Source: JAGDMJ01 sp963809695
GTDB lineage: Bacteria; Bacteroidota; Ignavibacteria; UBA10030; UBA6906
DNA: 64,000 bases
Assembly (NCBI GenBank): GCA_963809695.1
Contig: CAWEKI010000009.1
Location: 496,001 to 560,000 of the forward strand
Reading direction: 5' to 3'
The translations under genes were made by a program, and so were the position numbers. Of the stretch, positions 45,909-54,431 are shown in pieces (position 1 is the stretch's first letter; every line of letters starts with the position of its first letter). The notes under the pieces were generated by a model. The model saw nothing but the letters and a program-made list of their open reading frames with translations, searched no databases and was not told where the DNA came from.

Positions 45909-47415
45909 CGCTGTACGAAGTACCCTTGATCGCATCCGGGCAGAGGCTGTTGCCATGCTGGTGTTTGAGGAAGCCCCGTTGTTCCGCAAGCAGATGGCAC
46001 GCGTGCGGTCCATCGCCGGAGCCGCGATCCCTTCGTTTGACGATGCGTTCTTTGCCGGCAAGCAACGGCACTCTCTTGTCCTGTACCCTTCCGCTATGAA
46101 GGGGCGTGCGTTCATTCTTGTGGGCGCCGGGAAACGAGGGAAGCTCTCCTTCGAGCAGCTCCGCAGGGCCGCAGCCTCGGCAGCCAAAGAAGCAGCGGAC
46201 CTTCACGCCGCAACGCTGGAAATCCTGGAGCCGGAGGCCGACATTATTACGGAAGGGGTTCCTCTGCTTGATGAGCCCCTCTGGCAAAACGTGGGGCTGG
46301 CACTTGGCGAAGGCGCGGCGCTCGCGCTGTACAAATATGACCGCTATATTACGGCAGGCAAAAAGCAAAAAATCCGGTCAGTTTCGATCATCAGTCCTGA
46401 CCGGAACCGGACGGAGCAAATGCGGAAAGGGCTGGAACTGGCATCGGTACTCTGTGAGGCCACCTGCCTCGCACGCGACCTCGAGAATGCCCCTGCAAAT
46501 GAGATTTTTCCAGAATCGCTGGCCCGTATAGCCCTCGGAGCCGGACGAAAGAATGGATTCCGGGTCACGGTCCTTAATGAAAAACGGATCAAGGCGCTCA
46601 AGATGGGGGGGCTTCTCGGGGTCGCGCAAGGGAGCGCCCGCCCCCCACGGTTCCTGATCATGGAGTACCGGCCCCGGTCCCGCGCGGCAGCAACGGTGGT
46701 CCTTGTTGGAAAAGGGGTGACCTTCGATGCAGGAGGGATTTCGATCAAGCCTTCCACGGGAATGGCGGAGATGAAAATGGATATGTCGGGTGCAGCCGCT
46801 GTAATCGGGACCATGCAGGCAGCGGCGCGCCTGAAGTTGGGCGTGCATCTGGTGGGTCTCGTGCCTGCGACAGAGAATCTCCCGGGAGGGAGAGCGATGA
46901 AGCCGGGGGACATCCTCCGCCACCACAACGGCAAAACGTCCGAGGTGGACAATACGGACGCGGAAGGGCGCCTGATCCTGGCCGACGCGCTCTCGTACGC
47001 GGAACGGTTCAAACCGGACGCCGTCATCGATCTTGCTACGCTCACCGGCGCGGTCGTGGTGGCGCTCGGTCACTTCGCCACCGGCATGCTGGGGAACGAC
47101 CCGCGCTTGATGGCCAGGCTCAAGGAATCGGGCGAACGAACGTACGAACGCGTATGGGAACTTCCGATGTTTGAAGAGTACGAAAAGCTGATCAAAAGCG
47201 ATGTCGCCGACGTGAAGAACGTGGGAGGACGATGGGCGGGAGCCATCACAGGCGCCATGTTCCTCAAGCAGTTCATTGGCGCTTACCCCTGGGTTCATCT
47301 GGATATCGCCGGAACGGCCATGGTGGAGGAGCCGTCCGACTACATTCCCAAGGGGGGCTCCGGCGTCGGCGTCCGGCTGCTCATGGATCTCCTGCGCCAC
47401 TGGCAGAAATTGTGA
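45895..47415 (+). CDS. pepA: Leucyl aminopeptidase (M17 family)
   Basis: Cytosolic hexameric two-metal aminopeptidase for peptide turnover. 506 residues: an N-terminal macro-like domain, then the catalytic domain. Key residues are K273 in VGKGVTFDAGGISIKP, MKMDMSGAAAVIG, and the M17 signature NTDAEGRL beginning at N353, with the bicarbonate arginine inside it. Its start lies inside the nrnA end and GWxTD follows 13 bases after its stop. Confidence 0.95.
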   Translation: MIELSAVRSTLDRIRAEAVAMLVFEEAPLFRKQMARVRSIAGAAIPSFDDAFFAGKQRHSLVLYPSAMKGRAFILVGAGKRGKLSFEQLRRAAASAAKEAADLHAATLEILEPEADIITEGVPLLDEPLWQNVGLALGEGAALALYKYDRYITAGKKQKIRSVSIISPDRNRTEQMRKGLELASVLCEATCLARDLENAPANEIFPESLARIALGAGRKNGFRVTVLNEKRIKALKMGGLLGVAQGSARPPRFLIMEYRPRSRAAATVVLVGKGVTFDAGGISIKPSTGMAEMKMDMSGAAAVIGTMQAAARLKLGVHLVGLVPATENLPGGRAMKPGDILRHHNGKTSEVDNTDAEGRLILADALSYAERFKPDAVIDLATLTGAVVVALGHFATGMLGNDPRLMARLKESGERTYERVWELPMFEEYEKLIKSDVADVKNVGGRWAGAITGAMFLKQFIGAYPWVHLDIAGTAMVEEPSDYIPKGGSGVGVRLLMDLLRHWQKL

Positions 47416-47428
47416 GGAAGGATTCTTC

Positions 47429-48799
47429 ATGGAACGTTCTATGAAACGACGTCTCATCCTGGCAATTGCAGCACTCCTTTCTTGCCAGGCTCTCATGGCT
47501 CAACCAATGGAGCGAACCCGAGAGGAACGCCCGGGCTTTCTTCTTTATGAAGCCATCAATCGCGCGGGCGAGGATTCGACGCGATCCCGGGTGGATGTTC
47601 CCTATCGCATAGACCATGAGTTCTTCGTCCCGGTGAAGAATACTGACACGTCCATCCACTGGCCATTTGTCCGGAATGGCGAAGTTGCGGTCGACCTGAT
47701 CGATTCCCTCGGCGTGTCCCGGGCCCGGGCAATCACCGATGTGCTGATCGGGCAGAATTCGAGCGAACGCAGCCCGGAACAAAAGCAGTGGTACCAGGGT
47801 ATTGCTTCGTTCCTCGTTCCGCCGGGGCCCTACACTATTCAGATAGAAGTCACTGACCTTGAATCACAGCGCGACCTCCTTGAGAAACAGCATAAGGTGA
47901 GAGCGCAGGTTTTCGGTCCCTCCAGGTTCGTGCTTTCCACGCCGGTGTTCGTTCAGGGCGACCCTGGGCTCCGGTTCCCGGACACGCTTACCATGCAGAA
48001 CTTCGGCGGCGGACTGCTGTTCGGGGCCCCCGGATCGCTCTTCTTCGAGGTGGATGTAGGAGACGCTCCCGATTCGTCCCTCAGGGTCTCCTACACGATC
48101 AAACAGATCGGAACGGAAAAAGAGGATCAGGAGGAAGTCTTGCGGGATTCATCTGCCCGGATCGTCACCATCCCGCATTTGCGGCTGGACAGCGTTTACG
48201 CGGAAAACGGCGTCCGCTACGTTGTGGCTAGGGAATCCTCGTCGCGGTTGACCGGCGTGCTCGTCCCGTTCCCTGCGGAGAAGTTGTTGCTGCGCTTGTT
48301 CTCCCTCGACCTGAGAGTTTCCCTCGGTCCGCGCGAGGAACACCGTGTCATCCCTTTCCGTACGATCTGGCCGACCATGCCCTTTTCCCTGAGGGACGTG
48401 GACCTGGCCCTTGACGCGCTCCGGTTCATCGTCAGCCCGGAACGGCTTGACTCATTGAAGGAGGGAACGTTCGATGAACGCCGGGAGCATCTTGAGACTT
48501 TCTGGAGACTTCGGGACAAGACACCCGGTACCGCCCAGAAGGCGCTGATGACAGAGTATTATCGCCGCGTCGACCACGCGAAGCGGAATTTTGGCACGTT
48601 GCGTGTTCCGGACGGGTCGAGAACGGACAGGGGCAAGATCTACATTTTGTACGGCCCCCCAACCTCCATGGTTCGAAACCTTGATCCCATCACGGGCTTC
48701 CAGGAAACGTGGATTTACGAGAAGCTCGGGAAGGAATTCGTTTTCAAAGACCAGAGCAAATCAGGCAACTACGTCTTGAGCTCCCCGAACGGGTCATGA
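47429..48799 (+). CDS. GWxTD-domain secreted protein
   Basis: 456 residues from ATG 47429 (GGAAGGA upstream; ATG 47441 is possible). A signal peptide ends near ALMAQ. The middle is beta-rich and unrecognised. The C-terminal GWxTD module runs from about residue 355: FWRLRDKTPGT, YYRRVDHAKRNF, then GSRTDRGKIYILYGPPTSM and ETWIYEKLGKEFVFKDQS. The name-giving GWxTD reads GSRTD here. Function is unknown; periplasmic location is inferred. It is coupled to pdxA by a four-base overlap. A second member lies at the left edge of the window. Confidence 0.88.
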   Translation: MERSMKRRLILAIAALLSCQALMAQPMERTREERPGFLLYEAINRAGEDSTRSRVDVPYRIDHEFFVPVKNTDTSIHWPFVRNGEVAVDLIDSLGVSRARAITDVLIGQNSSERSPEQKQWYQGIASFLVPPGPYTIQIEVTDLESQRDLLEKQHKVRAQVFGPSRFVLSTPVFVQGDPGLRFPDTLTMQNFGGGLLFGAPGSLFFEVDVGDAPDSSLRVSYTIKQIGTEKEDQEEVLRDSSARIVTIPHLRLDSVYAENGVRYVVARESSSRLTGVLVPFPAEKLLLRLFSLDLRVSLGPREEHRVIPFRTIWPTMPFSLRDVDLALDALRFIVSPERLDSLKEGTFDERREHLETFWRLRDKTPGTAQKALMTEYYRRVDHAKRNFGTLRVPDGSRTDRGKIYILYGPPTSMVRNLDPITGFQETWIYEKLGKEFVFKDQSKSGNYVLSSPNGS

Positions 48800-49821
48800 A
48801 ACCTGTCGTTGCGATCACCGCGGGAGACTTCAACGGCATCGGACCGGAAGTCTCCCTCAAAAGCGCCTTCCACGCTTCCATTCGCCGACTCTGTATGCCG
48901 TTGCTCGTTGGCCCACCGGAGGTATTTGACTTCTACGCGCACCGGTTGAGGCTCCCTGTTCACATCCGCCCTCTGGATGGCAGACAAGAGCCAGTAACGA
49001 AACGCCGCGGATCAATCGAGCTTTCCTGTGTCGCGTCTTCATCGGTCGCCCTGTCATCCATCAGGCCGGGCCGTGTCTCGCGTCTGGCCGGGGAGGCGGC
49101 GGCGCGAGCAGTGGAAACATCGGTCCGGCTCGTGCAAGCCGGTGCGGCAGACGCCATTGTCACCGCCCCGGTGTCGAAACGCGCAATGCATCTTGCAGGC
49201 GTAGACTTCCCCGGACAGACGGAAATGGTCCAGCACTTGTCGGGGACATCCCGTGTGGTCATGATGCTTGTCTGCAGCAAGTTGCGCGTGGGGCTGATCA
49301 CTATTCATGTGCCGGTCGCAGACGTCGCCCGCCGCATTTCCGGGGCACTTCTTCGTGAGCGTATCCGGGTAATACACGAAGCCCTTCGTACCGATTGGGG
49401 GATTCGTGACCCTGCCCTTGCCGTGCTTGGACTTAATCCGCATGCGGGAGAGAGCGGGGATTTGGGTACCGAGGAGAAGCGATTGATAACCCCGGCCCTG
49501 CGTTTACTGCAGCGCGCGGGACTGCGCCTTGCCGGACCATTCCCGGCGGATGCTTTTTTTGCGCGGTACACGCCCGGATCCTATGATGCGGTCGTTGCGA
49601 TGTACCATGACCAGGGGCTGATACCGCTGAAGATGCTCGCCGCCGGCAAAGGAGTGAATGTCTCCGTGGGGCTCCCGATCGTGCGCACGTCTCCCGATCA
49701 TGGAACCGCATTCGATATTGCCGGCAAGGGGGCAGCCGACGCCGCAAGCATGGTCGAGGCCGTCAGACTGGCGGTCCTCATCGCAAAAAATCGTCGTTCC
49801 GTCCATGGGAAGAAGCCATGA
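48796..49821 (+). CDS. pdxA: 4-hydroxythreonine-4-phosphate dehydrogenase
   Basis: Pyridoxal phosphate synthesis (DXP-dependent route), NAD-linked. 341 residues from ATG 48796, overlapping the GWxTD stop. Family blocks are AITAGDFNGIGPEVSLK, TAPVSKRAM, FPGQTEMVQHLSG, LGLNPHAGESG, AMYHDQGLIPLKM and RTSPDHGTAFDIAGKG; the metal-binding His and Asp residues are present. It overlaps ftsE by four bases. The window contains several PLP enzymes (gcvP, kbl). Confidence 0.95.
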   Translation: MKPVVAITAGDFNGIGPEVSLKSAFHASIRRLCMPLLVGPPEVFDFYAHRLRLPVHIRPLDGRQEPVTKRRGSIELSCVASSSVALSSIRPGRVSRLAGEAAARAVETSVRLVQAGAADAIVTAPVSKRAMHLAGVDFPGQTEMVQHLSGTSRVVMMLVCSKLRVGLITIHVPVADVARRISGALLRERIRVIHEALRTDWGIRDPALAVLGLNPHAGESGDLGTEEKRLITPALRLLQRAGLRLAGPFPADAFFARYTPGSYDAVVAMYHDQGLIPLKMLAAGKGVNVSVGLPIVRTSPDHGTAFDIAGKGAADAASMVEAVRLAVLIAKNRRSVHGKKP

Positions 49822-50486
49822 TCAGCTTTACGAACGTCTCCTTTGCGTTTGCGAATTCCGTCGTCCTGCACGATGTCTCGCTGCAGGTCAAGCCTGGAGA
49901 GTTTGTCTTTCTGGTGGGACAGACCGGGTGCGGGAAGAGCACACTGTTGCGCCTGATGTACATGGATATCATACCACAACACGGGACGGTGGTGGTCGGC
50001 AAGTACAGTTCCTCGACAATCGCGCAGAGGGAGAAACCCCACCTGCGGAGGACCCTGGGGATTGTCTTTCAGGACTTCAGACTGCTCGAGGACCGCAACG
50101 TGTTTGACAATGTGGCTTTCACGCTTCATGTCACGGGGGCTAAAGGCAAAGAAATCAAGAAGCGGGTCCTCCACGCGCTCGCCGATGTCGGGCTGAGCCA
50201 TCAGCGAAACAAGATGCCGCACGAGCTCTCCGGAGGCGAGCAGCAGCGGGTGGCGGTAGCCCGTGCCCTGGTCAATAACCCGCTTGTTCTGCTGGCGGAT
50301 GAACCAACGGGCAATCTGGACCCCGAAACGTCACACGAGATTCTTGAGCTCTTGAAGAATATCAATACACGAGGGACAGCGGTCGTCATGGCGACGCACA
50401 ATTACAACCTGGTGCGAAAAATGCATGAGCGCATTCTGCAGATGCAGGATGCGAAACTGATTGAAGTCCAGAAACGAAAGGAATAG
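49818..50486 (+). CDS. ftsE: Cell division ATP-binding protein FtsE
   Basis: 222-residue ABC ATPase of the FtsEX complex, which activates septal peptidoglycan hydrolases. Walker A GQTGCGKST, Q-loop VFQDFRLLEDRNVFDN (the DFRLL/DRNV pair is FtsE-specific), signature LSGGEQQR and Walker B LLADEPTGNLD are complete. No ftsX follows: the next gene is on the opposite strand, so FtsX must be encoded elsewhere. It is coupled to pdxA by ATGA. Confidence 0.93.
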   Translation: MISFTNVSFAFANSVVLHDVSLQVKPGEFVFLVGQTGCGKSTLLRLMYMDIIPQHGTVVVGKYSSSTIAQREKPHLRRTLGIVFQDFRLLEDRNVFDNVAFTLHVTGAKGKEIKKRVLHALADVGLSHQRNKMPHELSGGEQQRVAVARALVNNPLVLLADEPTGNLDPETSHEILELLKNINTRGTAVVMATHNYNLVRKMHERILQMQDAKLIEVQKRKE

Positions 50487-50545
50487 GCACGGATCTGTTA
50501 TCGAGGGACGCGGCGTCGGAACACAAAAAGTTGAATCCTCACAGC

Positions 50546-51334
50546 CTACACCACTGCAAGCCTGTAGTTCTCCTGCACCGCCGCCTGGCCGTATTTTTCC
50601 TCCAGCCTCGTCACAATGAAATGTCCCTTCGCCATTTTCTGGAAGTGGTCCATGAACAGATAGTTGATCGTGGCACCGCCCAATGCACCAACGATCGGGA
50701 CGGCCTTTGCCGCGACTTCCTCGCTGACGACGAGGCCAAAGCGCGAGGAGACCCGCATAATGAATCGCAGAAGGGGCGGCGCACCTTCGTCGGCGATCCC
50801 TTTTTCCGCAATGTATGAGGCAGCCTCCGAAACCGCCTTCGCCATCGTAGCCCGGATCGTCCAGTAACCACTCTCAACGGCTTCCTCGTCGTCGTTCTTC
50901 GCCCCGAGAGCAAGCACCTGCACGCACGATATCCTGGTTTCAGGCTGCCTGACGTCGTGCCCTTCGCTTCGGGCGATGTCGGCAATGGAACGGAGCATGA
51001 GGCAGGTGGAAACAGGCAGTTCGAGAGGAAGCGCGAGGATGCCCAGGGCACCGCTCCCTGCACCGGATGCCGCAACAAGGAGTTTGTGCAAACCGTTTCG
51101 CGACCGCCGCTTTCTCGTTTCGCCGAGGGTGGACACGGCAAGATTCAGCCCTTTCATGAGGGCTGCTCTTGTCGCATGGGCAACCCTTTCCCTCCACTCA
51201 TCAGGCAGATAACGGAAACCATACTCAATGGGCTTCCCCATCGCCTCGGCAATCTGCGCTGTCAGCCCCGGACGCTCCAGCAAGCGCTTGGCCTCCTGGA
51301 GCGCCCTGTAATCGTGTTGGGTGATCTTTTTCAT
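50546..51334 (-). CDS. EcsC-family protein
   Basis: 262 residues resembling EcsC-family proteins: an N-terminal helical part (YRALQEAKRLLERPG), glycine/alanine-rich hydrophobic segments (AASGAGSGALGILALPLELPVSTCLMLRSIADIARSEGHD) and a second hydrophobic stretch near the C-terminus (AAKAVPIVGALGGATINYLFMDHFQKMAKGHF). The molecular role of this membrane-associated family is unclear. It is last in the minus-strand group mrp, nfu, small unknown, ecsC-like. Confidence 0.85.
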   Translation of the reverse strand: MKKITQHDYRALQEAKRLLERPGLTAQIAEAMGKPIEYGFRYLPDEWRERVAHATRAALMKGLNLAVSTLGETRKRRSRNGLHKLLVAASGAGSGALGILALPLELPVSTCLMLRSIADIARSEGHDVRQPETRISCVQVLALGAKNDDEEAVESGYWTIRATMAKAVSEAASYIAEKGIADEGAPPLLRFIMRVSSRFGLVVSEEVAAKAVPIVGALGGATINYLFMDHFQKMAKGHFIVTRLEEKYGQAAVQENYRLAVV

Positions 51335-51410
51335 ACGCGGCTCTTCCCCTCGATGCCTGATTTCTTCCTCTCAACGATTCACATGCGCGCTGGCGGCTCC
51401 TTGTCCCGGG

Positions 51411-51719
51411 TCAGAGGATGTCCAGTGCGTACCCTTTGTCATCCTTCCGAATCGATACCCGTTTCCCCCGCTCCCAGGGGTGTCCTGCGGCCTCCGCCTT
51501 TACTGGGAGCCAGTAGTGCTCGTGCGGCTGTGCCAGCCCCATGCAATGGCATTCGATCGCCTCCACGGCAGTCTCTTGCTCAGTCGCCCCTAACCGCAGC
51601 GTGAATTTCCTAAAGGGTTTAGGAAAGAATCCGAGCGCGTCCTTCGTCACCATAATGCGATGCTGGATCACTTCATCGGCTGAGAGGTCACGCGTGTATG
51701 CACTTTTCTTGCTTTTCAT
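51411..51719 (-). CDS. Small conserved-looking protein of unknown function
   Basis: 102 residues from ATG 51719 with AGGA upstream. It is soluble, with a basic N-terminus (MKSKKSAYTRDLSADEVIQ), a central segment KDALGFFPKPFRKFTLRLG, an EAIECHCMGLAQPHEHYWLP stretch with Cys and His residues, and a beta-like end GKRVSIRKDDKGYALDIL. I do not recognise the family. Its place between nfu-like and EcsC-family genes on one strand suggests co-transcription with the iron-sulfur genes. Confidence 0.65.
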   Translation of the reverse strand: MKSKKSAYTRDLSADEVIQHRIMVTKDALGFFPKPFRKFTLRLGATEQETAVEAIECHCMGLAQPHEHYWLPVKAEAAGHPWERGKRVSIRKDDKGYALDIL

Positions 51720-51763
51720 TCGGTGTCCTCGCTGATATCATGCATATTCAGGTGGCACGAGCA

Positions 51764-52009
51764 TCAAAGCGTCACTGCCTCTACCCTGTGCACTTCCGGT
51801 ACATCCTTCATCACGGCCCGTTCAATCCCTGCCCGCAACGTCAGCCGCGACATAGGGCAGATCGCACATGTACCGATCCATTGCACTTCAAGAACGCCTT
51901 CCGGTCTGAACCGGATCAGTTGTACATCTCCGCCGTCGGCGCGCAAGTACGGACGCGTGGAATCAAGCGAGTGCTCGATGCGTTCTATGATACCTTCTTC
52001 GGCGTTCAT
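51764..52009 (-). CDS. NifU C-terminal-domain (Nfu-type) iron-sulfur carrier
   Basis: 81 residues from ATG 52009, starting MNAEEGIIERIEHSLDSTRP; GTG 52060 in the same frame would add 17 residues. The Nfu signature is intact: RPYLRADGGDVQLI, then GTCAICPMSRLTL with the cluster-binding CxxC. Such proteins carry 4Fe-4S clusters to target enzymes. It lies just after mrp, another cluster carrier. Confidence 0.9.
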   Translation of the reverse strand: MNAEEGIIERIEHSLDSTRPYLRADGGDVQLIRFRPEGVLEVQWIGTCAICPMSRLTLRAGIERAVMKDVPEVHRVEAVTL

Positions 52010-52077
52010 GACGTCGGTAGGCCAGCTCCGTTTCAACGTTACCTGCACTTCGAGAGCCACTTCAACGTAGAGCGATT

Positions 52078-53163
52078 CTAGTTTAGCTGAATCTCCACCG
52101 CCGGCGCTTCACCGCTCGCGTTTCTGATACTTACTTGCGCGGCCATGTTTCGGGCGATCCTGAGGATGAGCTCGGACTGGGTTTTCGCGTCCTCATTCAA
52201 CACGATCGGTTTGCCGATATCGCCGCTGACCCTGATGTTCGTATAGATCGGGATCTCTCCCAGAAACGGCACACCGAGCTCTTCCGCCGCTCTTTTCCCC
52301 CCGCCGTTGTCGAAAATCTCCTCCCGCTGGCCGCAGTGCGTGCAGACATAATAGCTCATGTTCTCGACGATTCCAAGGACTGGCACGTTGACCTTTTCAA
52401 ACATTTTGAAGCCCTTGCGGGCGTCAGCAAGCGAAATATCCTGCGGTGTCGTCACGATGACCGCTCCGGTCAGGGGAATGGTCTGGACAAGCGTGAGCTG
52501 AATATCGCCGGTCCCGGGAGGCAGATCAAAAATCAAATAGTCCAGCTCACCCCATTCAACATCCGACATGAACTGTTTGATTGCGCCGGAGGCCATCGGG
52601 CCGCGCCAGATCACTGCCTGCATAGGGTCAATCAAGAAACCGATCGACATGACCTTCACGCCCCAGTTCTCCATCGGCAGCAGGTGCTGACCGCGCATCT
52701 CCGGGCGTCCCCTGATTCCCATCATCAATGGAATGCTTGGGCCGTACAGATCGGCATCGACAAGGCCGACCCGCGCACCTTCCTTGGCAAGGGCGACGGC
52801 CAGGTTGACGGCGACAGTGGATTTCCCCACCCCTCCCTTCCCCGACGCGACGGCAATGGTGTTCTTCACCCCGGGAAGGATCGTCTCTTTCTGTACACTG
52901 TCACGGCGTGTCACCCTGGACGTCATCTGCACATTCACTTCCCCAACGCCCTCCACCATGGCGCGGATGGCGTTCTCCGATGCCGCCTTCAACTCGTCAC
53001 GCACCGGACAGGCCGGCGTGGTGAGCTCAATGGTAAAACTGACATCCCGCCCGGTGATTTTCAGATCGCGGACAAAATTCAAGGACACGATGTCGCGATG
53101 GAGATCGGGATCCTTGACTGTACGGAGAGCCTCGAGGATGCTGGTTTCGTTCAGTTCCTTCAT
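52078..53163 (-). CDS. mrp: Mrp/ApbC iron-sulfur cluster carrier ATPase
   Basis: 361 residues. An N-terminal MIP18/DUF59 domain (SILEALRTVKDPDLHRDIVSLNFV) precedes the P-loop ATPase domain with SGKGGVGKST (107-116), VDADLYGPSIPLMMG, DLPPGTGDIQLT and the CxxC CTHCG for cluster binding. Mrp proteins bind and transfer Fe-S clusters. It is followed by the Nfu-like gene 17-68 bases away depending on start choice, and lies 47 bp after kbl. Confidence 0.95.
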   Translation of the reverse strand: MKELNETSILEALRTVKDPDLHRDIVSLNFVRDLKITGRDVSFTIELTTPACPVRDELKAASENAIRAMVEGVGEVNVQMTSRVTRRDSVQKETILPGVKNTIAVASGKGGVGKSTVAVNLAVALAKEGARVGLVDADLYGPSIPLMMGIRGRPEMRGQHLLPMENWGVKVMSIGFLIDPMQAVIWRGPMASGAIKQFMSDVEWGELDYLIFDLPPGTGDIQLTLVQTIPLTGAVIVTTPQDISLADARKGFKMFEKVNVPVLGIVENMSYYVCTHCGQREEIFDNGGGKRAAEELGVPFLGEIPIYTNIRVSGDIGKPIVLNEDAKTQSELILRIARNMAAQVSIRNASGEAPAVEIQLN

Positions 53164-53210
53164 GATTCCTTTCTGAGTCCATGGAAGAGGTCATCTCTTC
53201 CAACACCAAT

Positions 53211-54431
53211 TTACGAAAGAATGTTCATTTTCTTGCCAACTGTCGCGAAGGCATCCAAAGCTGCATCGAGGTTCTTGCGTGAGAGCGCAGCGGAGATCTG
53301 TGCGCGCAGCCGCGCTTCGCCCTTCGGTACCACGGGATACCAGAGTCCACGGATGTAGACCCCGGCCTTGAGCAATCGGTCGCTCATCTCCTGTGCTACC
53401 GCGGCTTCGCCCAGCATGATCGGCACGATCGGATGCTCTCCGTCGATGATCGTGTATCCGAGCGCAACGATCTCCTTCCGGAAATATGCGGTGTTTTCAT
53501 GGAGGCGCTTTACAATCGACCGGTCCTTCATGAGCAGGTCAAAGGCGGCCGAGGCGCCAAGAACAATGGATGGGGGAAGAGAATTCGAGAAGATGTATGT
53601 GCGCGCCTTCTGCCGCATGTACGCGATGAGCTCCTTCCGGCCACTGATGTAGCCTCCGGCCGCACCGCCGATTGCCTTGCCGAGCGTTCCCGTCAATACA
53701 TCGATCTTGCCATGAACACCCTTCGCTTCGGGCGTGCCACGGCCCGTCTTGCCGCATACTCCGACCGCGTGCGAGTCGTCCACAAAAAGAACCGCATTAT
53801 ACTTGGCGGCAACGTTTACGAGCACTTCAAGTGGTGCAAGATCCCCCTCCATGCTGAAGACGCCGTCCGTGGCAATGATCCGGAATCTGTAATCTTTTTC
53901 CTTGTCTTCCTCGAGCTGCCATGCCAGATCGTTGGTATCCGCGTGCGGGTAGATCTTCCTGTCCGCTGTCTCGGCCTTGCACAGCCGTTGACCATCGATG
54001 ATGCTCGCATGGTTGAGGCGATCAGAATAGATCACATCCTTGTACGTTTCCATGCCGAGCTTTTCGTTTGTGAGCGAGGCGAAAAAAGCCTCATTCGCGG
54101 CCCAGCAGGAGGAAAAGAGGATCGTGTCCTCGGTGCCCAGGAACTTGGAGATCTTTTTCTCGAGCCTATAGTGGATGTCCTGCGTCCCGCAAATGAAGCG
54201 CACGGAGGCTACGCCATAGCCGTACTCTTTGATTCCCTCGATCGCCGCTTTCTTTACCGCGGGGTGATTCGAAAGACCGAGATAGTTGTTCGATGCAAGC
54301 ATGACCACTTTTTTGCCATTTACCTTCACCATGCCGTCCTGAGCGCTCTGAAGCGGCACTTCGTGCTTAAAGGTCTTGGATTCCTCGAGCTGTTGCAGTT
54401 CTCTGGTGACCAGCTCAATGACATTAGCCAT
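53211..54431 (-). CDS. kbl: 2-amino-3-ketobutyrate CoA ligase (glycine C-acetyltransferase)
   Basis: PLP enzyme converting 2-amino-3-ketobutyrate and CoA to glycine and acetyl-CoA, the second step of threonine breakdown. 406 residues from ATG 54431 (GGAG upstream; the frame runs to 54485 inside rsmB). It is an alpha-oxoamine synthase: MLASNNYLGLSNHP, FSSCWAANEAFF, VDDSHAVGVCGKTGRGT, and the PLP lysine K252 in TGTLGKAIGGAAGG, where the TLGKAxGGAxGGY pattern favours Kbl over BioF or SPT. No tdh is adjacent. Glycine produced here could feed the glycine cleavage system. Confidence 0.93.
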   Translation of the reverse strand: MANVIELVTRELQQLEESKTFKHEVPLQSAQDGMVKVNGKKVVMLASNNYLGLSNHPAVKKAAIEGIKEYGYGVASVRFICGTQDIHYRLEKKISKFLGTEDTILFSSCWAANEAFFASLTNEKLGMETYKDVIYSDRLNHASIIDGQRLCKAETADRKIYPHADTNDLAWQLEEDKEKDYRFRIIATDGVFSMEGDLAPLEVLVNVAAKYNAVLFVDDSHAVGVCGKTGRGTPEAKGVHGKIDVLTGTLGKAIGGAAGGYISGRKELIAYMRQKARTYIFSNSLPPSIVLGASAAFDLLMKDRSIVKRLHENTAYFRKEIVALGYTIIDGEHPIVPIMLGEAAVAQEMSDRLLKAGVYIRGLWYPVVPKGEARLRAQISAALSRKNLDAALDAFATVGKKMNILS

